A DNA stretch of 8,309 nucleotides from PNKC01 sp039917655 (GCA_039917655.1 JBDSJC010000024.1:1-8309); one strand, 5' to 3'; positions 1-6,333 are shown, counted from the stretch's first letter. Numbers and translations: made by a program. Notes: generated by a model not told the origin, from the sequence alone.

Positions 1-190
1 TCGACGCTTTCAACATACGGTGCGCGGCAACGCTGCTCCGCAAGGCCCACGGAAGCGGCAGACGTGCCCTCGAATATTCGATCCGGTACAAGTCAATTGC
101 GCCGACCATGGTCCGCGTTGCCGCCTCGAGGTTCGCACTGTGTGCTCTGTGGCCTAGTGTCTGTTCGAGGCAAAGGGCGAGTCGTTGCAT
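1..190 (-). CDS. Possible start of a further operon gene, unknown product (C-terminus outside window)
   Basis: From ATG at 188-190 the minus frame stays open for 63 codons to the left edge (begins MQRLALCLEQTLG, later GAIDLYRIEYSRARLPLP). I recognise no family. Counting these codons, G+C is 39, 33 and 43 of 63 at positions 1, 2 and 3, the low-middle, high-third pattern of real genes in GC-rich DNA. The competing plus frame over the same bases would have its lowest G+C at position 1, which argues against it. Weaknesses: no convincing ribosome binding site, use of AGA, AGG and CTA codons, and 92 bases of gap after the GT2 stop. The same frame is open back past the GT2 end, so a start at TTG 197-199 or elsewhere is possible. 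Confidence 0.33.
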   Translation of the reverse strand, partial: MQRLALCLEQTLGHRAHSANLEAATRTMVGAIDLYRIEYSRARLPLPWALRSSVAAHRMLKAS

Positions 191-282
191 GGATCTCAAG
201 CTGTACCAAGCCTTGGCGCGAAGCAGCGCTTCGTTTGAACGTAAGATTTTTCCGTCGAGAGTGAGTTGACGCCGCGTCCTCG
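191..282. other. Gap after the glycosyltransferase gene with a short perfect hairpin
   Basis: No supported gene lies here. It contains CGAAGC-AGC-GCTTCG (219-233), a six-base perfect stem with a three-base loop. On the minus strand no T-run follows it, so it is not a standard intrinsic terminator of the operon. On the plus strand TTTG and then ATTTTT at a distance follow, which is also not convincing. Confidence 0.4.
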
Positions 283-1278
283 TTAGTTCGATGCGGGGCC
301 ATTTGGTCCGTGTGCGAAGCCTTCGTTTCGGCTCACGCCGCCCAAGGCCTCTCGTAACGCACGCCGGTACTCGACGCCGTACGCGAAACTCAGCAGCGGG
401 ACCGTGAGGAAGCGTATTCCACGACCGTGGGTCAGCCTGGCGAGCTTCACCGAGCATCGAACACCGGCTGACTCCGCACCTAGCGAACCGAGCACAAACC
501 CGCCGAACCGGGCAAGCCGATGGCGTCTACGTTGCTGAAACTCCACGAAACGGACCCAGTTCATCTCGGGGTGGATCTGATCCATGACAACATCGAACCG
601 CGCATAGTCGCGCGGGATGGCGAGCCAACTCTCGAGAGAACGCTCCGCGAAGTGCCAGCCGACGGCGCCCGAGACGAAGGCAAACCGGGCTCCAGCCCTT
701 TCGAGCCTGTAGCCAAGTTCGATGTCTTCAGCCCGAGTGAACCGCTCATCGAACCCTCCCGCCGTCGTAAAAAGACTTCGCCGCAGAAACGCATTGCCGG
801 TGAAGAACTGACGCCAGGTCGGTTCGTACACTCCGCGCCGCATCCTGTTGTATTCGAGTTCCAGGGTGTGGGCTTCCCACAGGTTCCAGGGAGTAGGTAG
901 CCATTCGGGAGGCGCCGCCAGTGGACCGAATTGAACCAGCTGCTGCTCTGTACCCTCTGCGAAGCCCACGTGCTTCGCGAGCCACGAAGGGTCCGGCACC
1001 ACGTCGTCATCGAGGAACGCCAGGAACTCGCTAGTGGATGCCGCAACGCCAAGGTTCCTTGCCCGTCCCGGCCCCCCATTTGACGTCGCCCGGACAAGGT
1101 GGATTGGGATGGAGCGAGTGCAGGGCACCATGGTGCGGAAGTCGACAGGAGGGTCGCTCCGGTCATCGACGACGACCACTTCGAAGTCCCGGAACGTCTG
1201 AGACAGCACGCCTTCCAAGCAGCGCTGGAGCCGCTCGTTGCGGTTGTAGGTGGCGATCACGACGGTGACGCGAGGCAA
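283..1278 (-). CDS. Family 2 glycosyltransferase (GT-A fold)
   Basis: Adds a sugar from a nucleotide-sugar donor to the growing lipid-linked repeat unit on the cytoplasmic side. The 331 residues start MPRVTVVIATYNR, the first strand of the fold. VVVDDRS (35-41) binds nucleotide, NGGPGRARNLG (67-77) follows, and FLDDDVVPDP (88-97) is the metal-binding DxD. QFFTGNAFLRR and GGFDERF precede the acidic pair E184-D185 in RAEDIELGYRL, the likely catalytic base, then GWHF. A weakly hydrophobic stretch near 288-300 may lie at the membrane. The start is TTG at 1276-1278, one base after the acyltransferase stop, preceded by a run of six G (1285-1290). An in-frame stop at 1303-1305 closes the frame and no ATG is available before the first strand. 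Donor and linkage are unknown; UDP-xylose or UDP-glucuronate are contextual candidates. Confidence 0.93.
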   Translation of the reverse strand: MPRVTVVIATYNRNERLQRCLEGVLSQTFRDFEVVVVDDRSDPPVDFRTMVPCTRSIPIHLVRATSNGGPGRARNLGVAASTSEFLAFLDDDVVPDPSWLAKHVGFAEGTEQQLVQFGPLAAPPEWLPTPWNLWEAHTLELEYNRMRRGVYEPTWRQFFTGNAFLRRSLFTTAGGFDERFTRAEDIELGYRLERAGARFAFVSGAVGWHFAERSLESWLAIPRDYARFDVVMDQIHPEMNWVRFVEFQQRRRHRLARFGGFVLGSLGAESAGVRCSVKLARLTHGRGIRFLTVPLLSFAYGVEYRRALREALGGVSRNEGFAHGPNGPASN

Positions 1279-1279
1279 G

Positions 1280-1879
1280 CTAGGCCCCCCGTACGGAGCG
1301 GATCACGCGGGCGGGAGATCCGGCAGCGAGGGTGTAAGGGGGGATAACGCCTTTGACCACCGAGTTCGCGCCGATGACGGCACCGCGGCCGATGTGAGCC
1401 CCACGAAGGACGATCACCCTTGCGCCGAGCCATGCATCGTCTTCGATGACGATGGGTTTTGGAAGACCTGGCGCCTGGTGATTGTCGGGCGAGTGATAGT
1501 CACTATCCATAATGATGCAATACTGCCCAATCGCGCAATTCGATCCAATTTCGACGCGATCCATAGCAGACACATTAGTCCCGTAGTTGAAGTAGGTGTT
1601 GTCGCCCACACTGAGGGTCGCTCCCTTCCAACATACGAATTCCAGCCTGACAGCGCTGCCATCGAGACGCAGCCTATCTCCAAAGATCATGGTCCCATCG
1701 TTTTTGACATAAGCGCGCCCAACGAGGCGGACCGAACCTCTGAGTTCTGTTTTGCGAAGCGACCAGCGCGCGTTCAGGTAGGCTCTGGTTGAATTGAAAA
1801 GACCACGAAAATTCCGCTTTCGGATCATCCGAAGCGCCGCACTTTGCCGCGAAACGGCCGCGTGAACTGCGCTCGTCAT
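1280..1879 (-). CDS. Left-handed beta-helix (hexapeptide) acyltransferase
   Basis: WcaF/maltose-acetyltransferase-like enzyme of 199 residues, probably transferring an acetyl group from acetyl-CoA to a sugar of the repeat unit or its lipid-linked precursor in the cytoplasm. The N-terminal 60 residues are basic and non-repetitive. From about residue 63 hexapeptide-like turns appear (MIFGDRLRLDG, LSVGDNTYF, VEIGSNCAIG). Then comes the active-site segment MDSDYHS with the likely catalytic His129, followed by DDAWLGARVIVLRGAHIGRGAVIGANSVV and the family end PPYTLAAGSPARVIR. The acceptor sugar and whether the product is O- or N-acetylated cannot be told. The ATG overlaps the polymerase stop (ATGA) and has GGAG five bases upstream (GGAGAAGGA). 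The GT2 gene starts one base after its stop. Confidence 0.92.
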   Translation of the reverse strand: MTSAVHAAVSRQSAALRMIRKRNFRGLFNSTRAYLNARWSLRKTELRGSVRLVGRAYVKNDGTMIFGDRLRLDGSAVRLEFVCWKGATLSVGDNTYFNYGTNVSAMDRVEIGSNCAIGQYCIIMDSDYHSPDNHQAPGLPKPIVIEDDAWLGARVIVLRGAHIGRGAVIGANSVVKGVIPPYTLAAGSPARVIRSVRGA

Positions 1880-3336
1880 TCCTTCTCCGTCCGTCCGGCC
1901 TGAAAGCTAAACGCCAACGCCGCAATTGCTGCGGCTGGGGCCACTGCGCGGCTGCTAGCGAATCCGAGGTCGACAGTAGCATACATTGCAAAGGCTACCA
2001 TTGCAGAAAAGAGTACCGCGGCCGCTGTCCAACCAGTGTCGCTAACGTTCAGGCCTCGCATCTGTACCAGGCATCTCGCGAGCACCATCGCAATGATCCC
2101 AAGGAACACGGAGATCCCTAGCCAGCCCATTTTGAGCCATAGCCATGCGATACTCTGATGAGAGGTGTACGACTGGAGTGGCCAAAACGACGTTAGGTCC
2201 GGCAGCGATTGAAACTGGATAAACTGCCGGCCAAATCCAACGCCAAATACACGATTGTAGCGAATCGTCTCGATTACATCGTGCTTTTCGATGGTCCTGT
2301 AGAGGTCCGACGAATCGTCACGACTCGAGGGCTCAAACTGCGATCGCACTGCTCGTGCCGGCTGGGCTATCGTGCCGTAGTCATGGTTCCAATACGCCGT
2401 GAGATACGCTCCGCTCAGCAGCACCAGTGGGATCGCCGCGGCGATGACCAGCACGGGTCGGCGTGGAAAGAGCAGCAATCCGAACGACAGGACCGAAGCG
2501 ACCAGCACCAGGGTACCCGCACGGCGGCCAGTGGCCATCATCGCAAGTGTGACGAGAACGCAGTACCCGCCGGTCAGCAGAATGCTCCGCAGATCACGCA
2601 GATGAAGCAGGCGCGCCAGGCCGACAAGCAGACCGATCCCGAAAATGAACGAGCCCTCATGGGCGAAGGCCGACTCGATTGGAACCTGAGACGTTCCTGC
2701 CCGGACGATGAAGAAGTAGCGTGCAAGGATGATGATGGCCAGCACAGTGACGGACCCAATGACCGCTCGCGCCAAAAAAGGAAGATGTTGGGGGCCCAGC
2801 CGAAGCGTGATGGCGAACACGGCGATACCCACCAGCAAACCGCGCAGTTCCGTGTAAGCGAGGTTAGCTGGCGCGCCTTTGTAGAGGCCGTAGGCCAGCC
2901 CTAAAAACATGATCGCTGGAACAGCCCAAACAGCTAGCGGCAACCGTAGCGGCACTCTGCCAGCAGAGTGCCGCAGCATGAGGGAGATGGCGGTGGCCAC
3001 CGCGGCCACCTCTATGGGTGAGATGGTGAGTCCGAGTGCGTGGTCCCAGCCGGGCGGCATGGAGTACAGTGCCGCGCTGATCGGCTTCGTGAAGTCGATC
3101 GCCGCCGGCTCGAAGATGATCCCAGCCATCAGTAACACGGCCGCGGAGTGCTTCGGGAAGAGCACTGCCGCAAGCAACGCCGCGCAATAGATTGGGATGA
3201 GCAACGACCAGAGCCCGGCGAGTTGGACGAGGCCAGCGGCTGCAAGAGCGCCAACTGCGAGCGCGCCCGGCCCCACCAGCCTTGTCGGGAATCGCCAGAG
3301 AGGCGCCAGGCTACCAGCTGTCTCAGAAACCGTCAT
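1876..3336 (-). CDS. Wzy-like polysaccharide polymerase / O-antigen ligase family membrane protein
   Basis: Large inner-membrane protein of 486 residues with about 12 hydrophobic segments (for example about 22-60, 104-121, 132-150, 166-210, 226-269, 273-314, 396-418, 436-456, 462-478). A long non-membrane loop at about 315-395 holds the family-like pattern LYRTIEKHDVIETI...NRVFGVGFG, then the conserved-type histidine in SYTSHQSIAWLW and GWLG at the following helix. ATGRRAG (267-273) matches the short Arg-containing turn typical of the family. In this setting, with an initiating transferase and a chain-length protein, polymerase (block transfer of repeat units on undecaprenyl diphosphate) is likelier than ligase; sequence alone does not separate them. 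I see no good Shine-Dalgarno site before the ATG, which lies two bases after the small gene's stop, so translation probably depends on coupling. The stop overlaps the next start as ATGA. Confidence 0.87.
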   Translation of the reverse strand: MTVSETAGSLAPLWRFPTRLVGPGALAVGALAAAGLVQLAGLWSLLIPIYCAALLAAVLFPKHSAAVLLMAGIIFEPAAIDFTKPISAALYSMPPGWDHALGLTISPIEVAAVATAISLMLRHSAGRVPLRLPLAVWAVPAIMFLGLAYGLYKGAPANLAYTELRGLLVGIAVFAITLRLGPQHLPFLARAVIGSVTVLAIIILARYFFIVRAGTSQVPIESAFAHEGSFIFGIGLLVGLARLLHLRDLRSILLTGGYCVLVTLAMMATGRRAGTLVLVASVLSFGLLLFPRRPVLVIAAAIPLVLLSGAYLTAYWNHDYGTIAQPARAVRSQFEPSSRDDSSDLYRTIEKHDVIETIRYNRVFGVGFGRQFIQFQSLPDLTSFWPLQSYTSHQSIAWLWLKMGWLGISVFLGIIAMVLARCLVQMRGLNVSDTGWTAAAVLFSAMVAFAMYATVDLGFASSRAVAPAAAIAALAFSFQAGRTEKE

Positions 3337-3338
3337 CG

Positions 3339-3485
3339 CTAGACCAGCTTGCCCATCTGGAAGAGGACGAACGTAATGGCTACCATGCTTCCGACTGCCA
3401 AAAACGATTCGAATGGCGCCGCCGAGCGAAGCCGCTTAGATGAGAGGATTAAGGCAAGGACGACAACGGATGCGATCAGGAGCAT
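3339..3485 (-). CDS. Small two-helix membrane protein, unknown function
   Basis: Encodes 48 residues beginning MLLIASVVVLALIL. It has two hydrophobic segments (about 2-16 and 27-44) separated by a basic, polar turn (SSKRLRSAAPFES), and ends QMGKLV. With arginines and lysine in the loop, the positive-inside rule suggests a hairpin with both ends outside, though this is only a guess. I do not recognise the family. Support for a real gene: the ATG follows the ATPase stop by ten bases, it has a strong Shine-Dalgarno site, the product is cleanly hydrophobic in the reading direction of the operon, and it fills the space between ATPase and polymerase almost exactly. Its stop is two bases before the polymerase ATG. 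A role as a subunit or regulator of the polymerase or co-polymerase complex is an inference from position only. Confidence 0.72.
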   Translation of the reverse strand: MLLIASVVVLALILSSKRLRSAAPFESFLAVGSMVAITFVLFQMGKLV

Positions 3486-3490
3486 AGCCG

Positions 3491-3497
3491 CTCTCCT
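3491..3497 (-). promoter_or_regulatory. Ribosome binding site of the 48-residue membrane protein
   Basis: Reads AGGAGAG on the minus strand; its GGAG core is seven bases from the ATG at 3483-3485. It overlaps the ATPase stop codon (3496-3498). Its quality is the main reason to accept the small gene and to prefer this ATG over the longer in-frame extension that begins at 3569 inside the ATPase gene. Confidence 0.75.
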
Positions 3498-4176
3498 ATG
3501 ACCGTATGTTGAGAGTTCGCTGCACCCATCCAGGCACAGACGACGACTGCCGGTTGACGACAATGCCAAGCACGTTGGAATCCTTCAGCAGGTGGAGCAA
3601 TCGTTCGAGGTCCTGCTTTGTGGTGTGCCCCGCGCGCACCACCACCACCACCCCGTCGCAGCGTTTCGCCAACACGGGCGTGTTCATGGAGTGCAGTGCC
3701 GCGGGTAAGTCAATGACGACGTACTCATTCGCGCTCTTCATATTATCAATGAGCTCGGTGAGATGCTTGGAGCGCGCCATACGTGCCGGATCGGAGGGCG
3801 TCAGTCCCGCCGTGATGACGCTCATTTTGGCCCTGGCCACGCGATGCGTAACGGCCTCAAGTGGCCGGATGCCGGCGAGCACCTCGGACAATCCGTCTTC
3901 GCCTTGCAGTCCGTATTGGCGTCCAACTGAGTGGGTGTGGAAGTCAGCGTCCACGAGCATCACGTCCGCCGCGAAGTCTTCCGAAAGGGACGCTGCGAGA
4001 GCTATCGCCACGGTCGTTTTGCCGTCGCCGAACGTCGCGCTCGTGACGCCGATGGCCAGTGGTTTGCGCTGCTCCTGGCTTGCGGTGGAGGAGTTGTCGA
4101 GCCCAGCCATGATGTGGATTTCGCGAAGAGCTTCCTTCAGGTCGAACCTGGCTTTAGATTCTGTAGCCGCCGTCAT
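3496..4176 (-). CDS. CpsD/CapB-like P-loop ATPase of the polysaccharide export machinery, without a tyrosine cluster
   Basis: Related to bacterial tyrosine kinases of capsule systems and to ParA/MinD ATPases; expected to sit in the cytoplasm bound to the tail of the Wzz-like protein. The 226 residues contain a Walker A of the deviant type, SATFGDGKTT (46-55), and a Walker A' region MLVDADFHTHS (73-83). The Walker B is YVVIDLPA (152-159), and a late strand reads VLGIVVN (202-208). An N-terminal EALREIH stretch resembles the EAYRxxR oligomerisation motif of CapB. Two departures stand out. The usual DADLRRP is DADFHTHS here, and the protein ends in TLNIRS with only two tyrosines in total (88 and 152), so the C-terminal Tyr cluster that kinases phosphorylate is missing. 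It may act as a pure ATPase or phosphorylate other proteins. The stop TAG overlaps the next gene's ribosome binding site. Confidence 0.88.
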   Translation of the reverse strand: MTAATESKARFDLKEALREIHIMAGLDNSSTASQEQRKPLAIGVTSATFGDGKTTVAIALAASLSEDFAADVMLVDADFHTHSVGRQYGLQGEDGLSEVLAGIRPLEAVTHRVARAKMSVITAGLTPSDPARMARSKHLTELIDNMKSANEYVVIDLPAALHSMNTPVLAKRCDGVVVVVRAGHTTKQDLERLLHLLKDSNVLGIVVNRQSSSVPGWVQRTLNIRS

Positions 4177-5246
4177 TGCGATGTACCTCCCGCGTTAGCG
4201 ATCGAACTGCCGGAGATTGAGGCCGCTGTCCGCCGCGCAAAATCGCGCTGCCGCCAGCTCAGGTACCAGCCCACGGGTGTGTACCGGGCCACCCGGCCAC
4301 CCGGACGTAACTCGGGGACCGTGCCCAGCAACGGCACATCGATCCCCACCAGGTCTGCACTCGTGCGAATTGTGTGGTCCGTGCGGAACTTAAAGTAGAC
4401 ATAGACGCAGCTGATGAGAATCCCGAACAGTAGCCCGGCGAAGGGCAGGCCGTACTTCTTCGACGAAGAGACCGGAAGCGGAGCCGTTGGGCGCGATGCC
4501 GCGTCCTGAACGGAGAACGAGGCTTGTTGACTCTGGGGTGCGGAGGCTTCTCGTAGCTCAACCTCTTGAAGGGACTGCACCAGCCCGTCCACGAGCTTCA
4601 CCTGTTGGTCGACCTGGTTGACGACCGCCCGATAGTTGAGGTCCAGGCTGGCTGCGTTTGTGGTATCGGCTGCTTTCGGATTCGCCCTTAGATACGTCGC
4701 GAGCTCTTCCCGCCGTTTGTCGAGCGTTTGGCGGGCCGGGCCGAGCTGCTGGGTGTAGTACTCTTGCGAAGACGCCGCAGCACGCTGGATCTCCTGGGTG
4801 CCACGGCTCTGGTAGCTGGTGATGACCGCCGCGACGATTGCCTGAGCCCGTTCTGGGCCGCTGGCGAGGGCAGTCACGGTGAGCAGGTTGACCCCGGTGG
4901 CGCTTGCAGAAATCGACATTTTCACGGCGGTGGCGGCAACAGTCTCGGGAGAGTCGTTCGGTGAAACGATGCCGGCCGTCCGCGCGATGGTTTGACGAAA
5001 CACTGCGGTGGAGAGCAGGTCGTTCAACGCTTGCACCTGGTTTTGGGCAGGGCTGAGGTAGGTGCTGCTTTGGCCCACGCTTGGCCGAGCGTCGCCGATT
5101 GGCGAGGATACCCACACCGTTGACCGCGACTCGAACGAGTCGGGGTTGGCCGTGAGCGCAAGCACCGCAATCGGAGTCAGCAGCACAGGGATGGCGAGCA
5201 TCCATAGCCTGCGGAAGATGGTTTCTATGAGTTTGCCAGAGATCAA
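4173..5246 (-). CDS. Wzz/CapA-like polysaccharide co-polymerase (chain-length determinant)
   Basis: Inner-membrane protein that controls polymer length together with the Wzy polymerase and the ATPase encoded next. The 357 residues show the family layout. There is a short cytoplasmic N-terminus, TM1 (about 14-32), and an extracytoplasmic domain beginning with ESRSTVWV and rich in predicted helix, with a likely coiled coil at about 150-235 (many Gln, Glu, Arg). A Pro-rich stretch before TM2 (PTAPLPVS, about 253-260) and TM2 (about 266-285) follow. The 70-residue cytoplasmic tail contains RTSADLVGIDVPLLGTVPEL, the segment that in Wzc/CapA proteins leads to or contacts the kinase. No Walker motifs are present, so the ATPase is a separate protein. 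The start is TTG with a strong Shine-Dalgarno site. The stop overlaps the ATPase start as ATGA, indicating coupling and probably matched amounts of the two partners. Confidence 0.9.
   Translation of the reverse strand: MISGKLIETIFRRLWMLAIPVLLTPIAVLALTANPDSFESRSTVWVSSPIGDARPSVGQSSTYLSPAQNQVQALNDLLSTAVFRQTIARTAGIVSPNDSPETVAATAVKMSISASATGVNLLTVTALASGPERAQAIVAAVITSYQSRGTQEIQRAAASSQEYYTQQLGPARQTLDKRREELATYLRANPKAADTTNAASLDLNYRAVVNQVDQQVKLVDGLVQSLQEVELREASAPQSQQASFSVQDAASRPTAPLPVSSSKKYGLPFAGLLFGILISCVYVYFKFRTDHTIRTSADLVGIDVPLLGTVPELRPGGRVARYTPVGWYLSWRQRDFARRTAASISGSSIANAGGTSQ
4185..4191 (-). promoter_or_regulatory. Ribosome binding site of the ATPase gene, inside the chain-length gene
   Basis: Reads GGGAGGT on the minus strand, eight bases before the ATG at 4174-4176. 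It lies within the last codons of the upstream gene and confirms the ATGA overlap start. Confidence 0.8.
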
Positions 5247-5348
5247 GGCCGGTACCCTCCAGGTTGCCGTCGAGCTCTAATGGTATGGCCCGTGAGTAGA
5301 GCGATTGTTGAGTGGGTGCTCAAGGCCGAGGATCCCGCCCAGCGTGGG
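5247..5348. other. 102-base intergenic gap with a small inverted repeat
   Basis: The widest non-coding stretch between confident genes here, separating the decarboxylase from the chain-length/polymerase block. It contains an inverted repeat TTGAG-N6-CTCAA (5308-5323; on the minus strand also TTGAG-CACCCA-CTCAA). The five-base stem is too weak, and has no following T-run, to be an intrinsic terminator. The minus-strand TTGAGC could pass as a -35 box, with a poor TCTACT 17 bases on, but I do not regard this as a convincing promoter. The end nearest the next gene carries its ribosome binding site. Confidence 0.5.
5255..5260 (-). promoter_or_regulatory. Ribosome binding site deciding a TTG start for the chain-length gene
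   Basis: Reads GGAGGG on the minus strand, eight bases before TTG at 5244-5246. An in-frame TAG (5277-5279) closes the frame upstream and no ATG or GTG lies between, so this site supports TTG as the true start and keeps the first membrane segment complete. Confidence 0.8.
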
Positions 5349-6326
5349 TTAAGCATCTTGAGCGGCCAGGGTCTCGCTCGGGGCGATTCCCAACTCCTGC
5401 GCTAGAGCCTCGATGGTTCTACGCAGCCCGTCCTGGAGTGCCACCTTCGGTTCCCAGCCGAGGCGGGCCCGGGCCATGGTGATGTCTGGCTTTCGGCGCT
5501 GAGGGTCATCCCCCACGGCCTGCTCGGTGTACCTGACGTTCGATCGGCCGCCTGCCAGCTCGTTGATCATCGAAGCGAACTCCAAAACTGTGTGTTCCTC
5601 AGGGTTGCCGAGGTTCGTCACCTCACCGCGCGCGGGCGCGGCTTCCATCGCCCGGACGAGTCCATCGACAAGGTCGCTCACGTAGCAGAGCGACCGGGTC
5701 TGTGACCCGTCCCCATAGACCGTCAGCGGCTCACCGCGCAGCGACTGGGTGATGAAGTTGGGCACCAGGCGCCCGTCGTTCGGGTCCGAGCGAGGACCGT
5801 AAGTGTTGAAGATCCGGACGATGCGCGCATCGACGTTCCGAGTACGGCAGTAGGCCATTGTCAGGGCTTCACCGTAACGTTTCGCCTCGTCGTACATCGA
5901 ACGCGGGCCGGTGCTGCTGACGTTGCCCCGGTAGCTTTCGCGCTGGGGATGCTCGAGGGGGTCGCCGTACGCTTCCGAGGTGCTGGCGTAGAGGAAGCTC
6001 GCTCCGTCGCGCTCAGCAAGTTCGAGAAGGTGGCGGGACCCTTCGCTGTTAACGCGGAGCGTCTCGATCGGATGCACCTGATACCCGGGAGGACTCGCTG
6101 GGCTCGCAAGATGAAAGATCCTGTCCAGCGGCGGAAGCGCGGGCAGCGGTTCGATGATGTCGGTTTCGACCAGGTGGAATCGCGCGGAGTTCGCGAACGA
6201 GGCGACGTTCACGGCCCGGCCCGTGATGAAGTTGTCGAACGCGAAGACCTCGTGACCATCGGCCAGCAGGCGTTCGCAGAGATGCGACCCGATGAAGCCG
6301 GCTCCGCCAGCAACCAGTGCGCGCAT
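5349..6326 (-). CDS. uxs: UDP-glucuronate decarboxylase (UDP-xylose synthase)
   Basis: Extended short-chain dehydrogenase/epimerase of the UXS type, which converts UDP-glucuronate to UDP-xylose and CO2 through an NAD+-bound 4-keto intermediate in the cytoplasm. The 325 residues show GGAGFIGSH (7-15) for NAD binding and the subfamily signature HLASPASPPGY (72-82). The STSE segment (115-118) supplies catalytic Thr/Glu, followed by YGDPLEHPQ (120-128), GPRSMYDEAKR with the Tyr145-x3-Lys149 pair, and DDPQRRKPDI near residue 280. The HLASPASPP and GPRxxYDEAKR signatures favour decarboxylase over 4-epimerase or 4,6-dehydratase. The ATG has an excellent Shine-Dalgarno site (AAAGGAG, 6334-6340). It sits 52 bases after the sugar transferase and 102 bases before the chain-length gene. 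With ugd it forms a complete two-step UDP-glucose to UDP-xylose route. Confidence 0.94.
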   Translation of the reverse strand: MRALVAGGAGFIGSHLCERLLADGHEVFAFDNFITGRAVNVASFANSARFHLVETDIIEPLPALPPLDRIFHLASPASPPGYQVHPIETLRVNSEGSRHLLELAERDGASFLYASTSEAYGDPLEHPQRESYRGNVSSTGPRSMYDEAKRYGEALTMAYCRTRNVDARIVRIFNTYGPRSDPNDGRLVPNFITQSLRGEPLTVYGDGSQTRSLCYVSDLVDGLVRAMEAAPARGEVTNLGNPEEHTVLEFASMINELAGGRSNVRYTEQAVGDDPQRRKPDITMARARLGWEPKVALQDGLRRTIEALAQELGIAPSETLAAQDA

Positions 6327-6333
6327 ACGTAGT

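Noticed and set aside
219..233. Hairpin CGAAGC-AGC-GCTTCG as a transcription terminator after the GT2 gene
   Set aside because: The stem is only six bases and no T-run follows in the direction of the operon.
3..266. Plus-strand open frame from the left edge ending in TGA near 264-266 (contains MDLKLYQALARSS)
   Set aside because: Its codon positions would have G+C lowest at position 1, unlike a real gene in this DNA, and it would run against the operon. It cannot be fully excluded as the end of a convergent gene.
93..302. 69-codon minus-strand frame overlapping the end of the GT2 gene by 20 bases
   Set aside because: No convincing ribosome binding site, low-complexity polar product (many Arg, Thr, Ser) and no recognisable feature; it also conflicts with the more gene-like frame at 1-190.
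2209..2904. 231-codon plus-strand frame opposite the Wzy-like gene
   Set aside because: Highly polar, Gln/Arg/Asp-rich translation that mirrors the hydrophobic codons of the membrane protein on the other strand; no start context or domain.
3339..3569. Longer 76-residue version of the small membrane protein starting inside the ATPase gene
   Set aside because: The extra 28 residues overlap the ATPase C-terminus and are polar and Cys/Arg-rich; the internal ATG at 3483-3485 has a strong, well-spaced ribosome binding site.
3506..4198. 230-codon open frame on the plus strand opposite the ATPase gene
   Set aside because: It is an antisense shadow: the minus-strand product has clear Walker motifs and operon context, while the plus translation shows no family features and is rich in Ser, Arg and Cys, as expected from antisense reading of GC-rich code.
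5310..5346. Possible sigma-70 promoter (TTGAGC, 17-base spacer, TCTACT) on the minus strand before the co-polymerase gene
   Set aside because: The -10 box matches only half of the consensus and lacks the key TA at its start; such matches are expected by chance.
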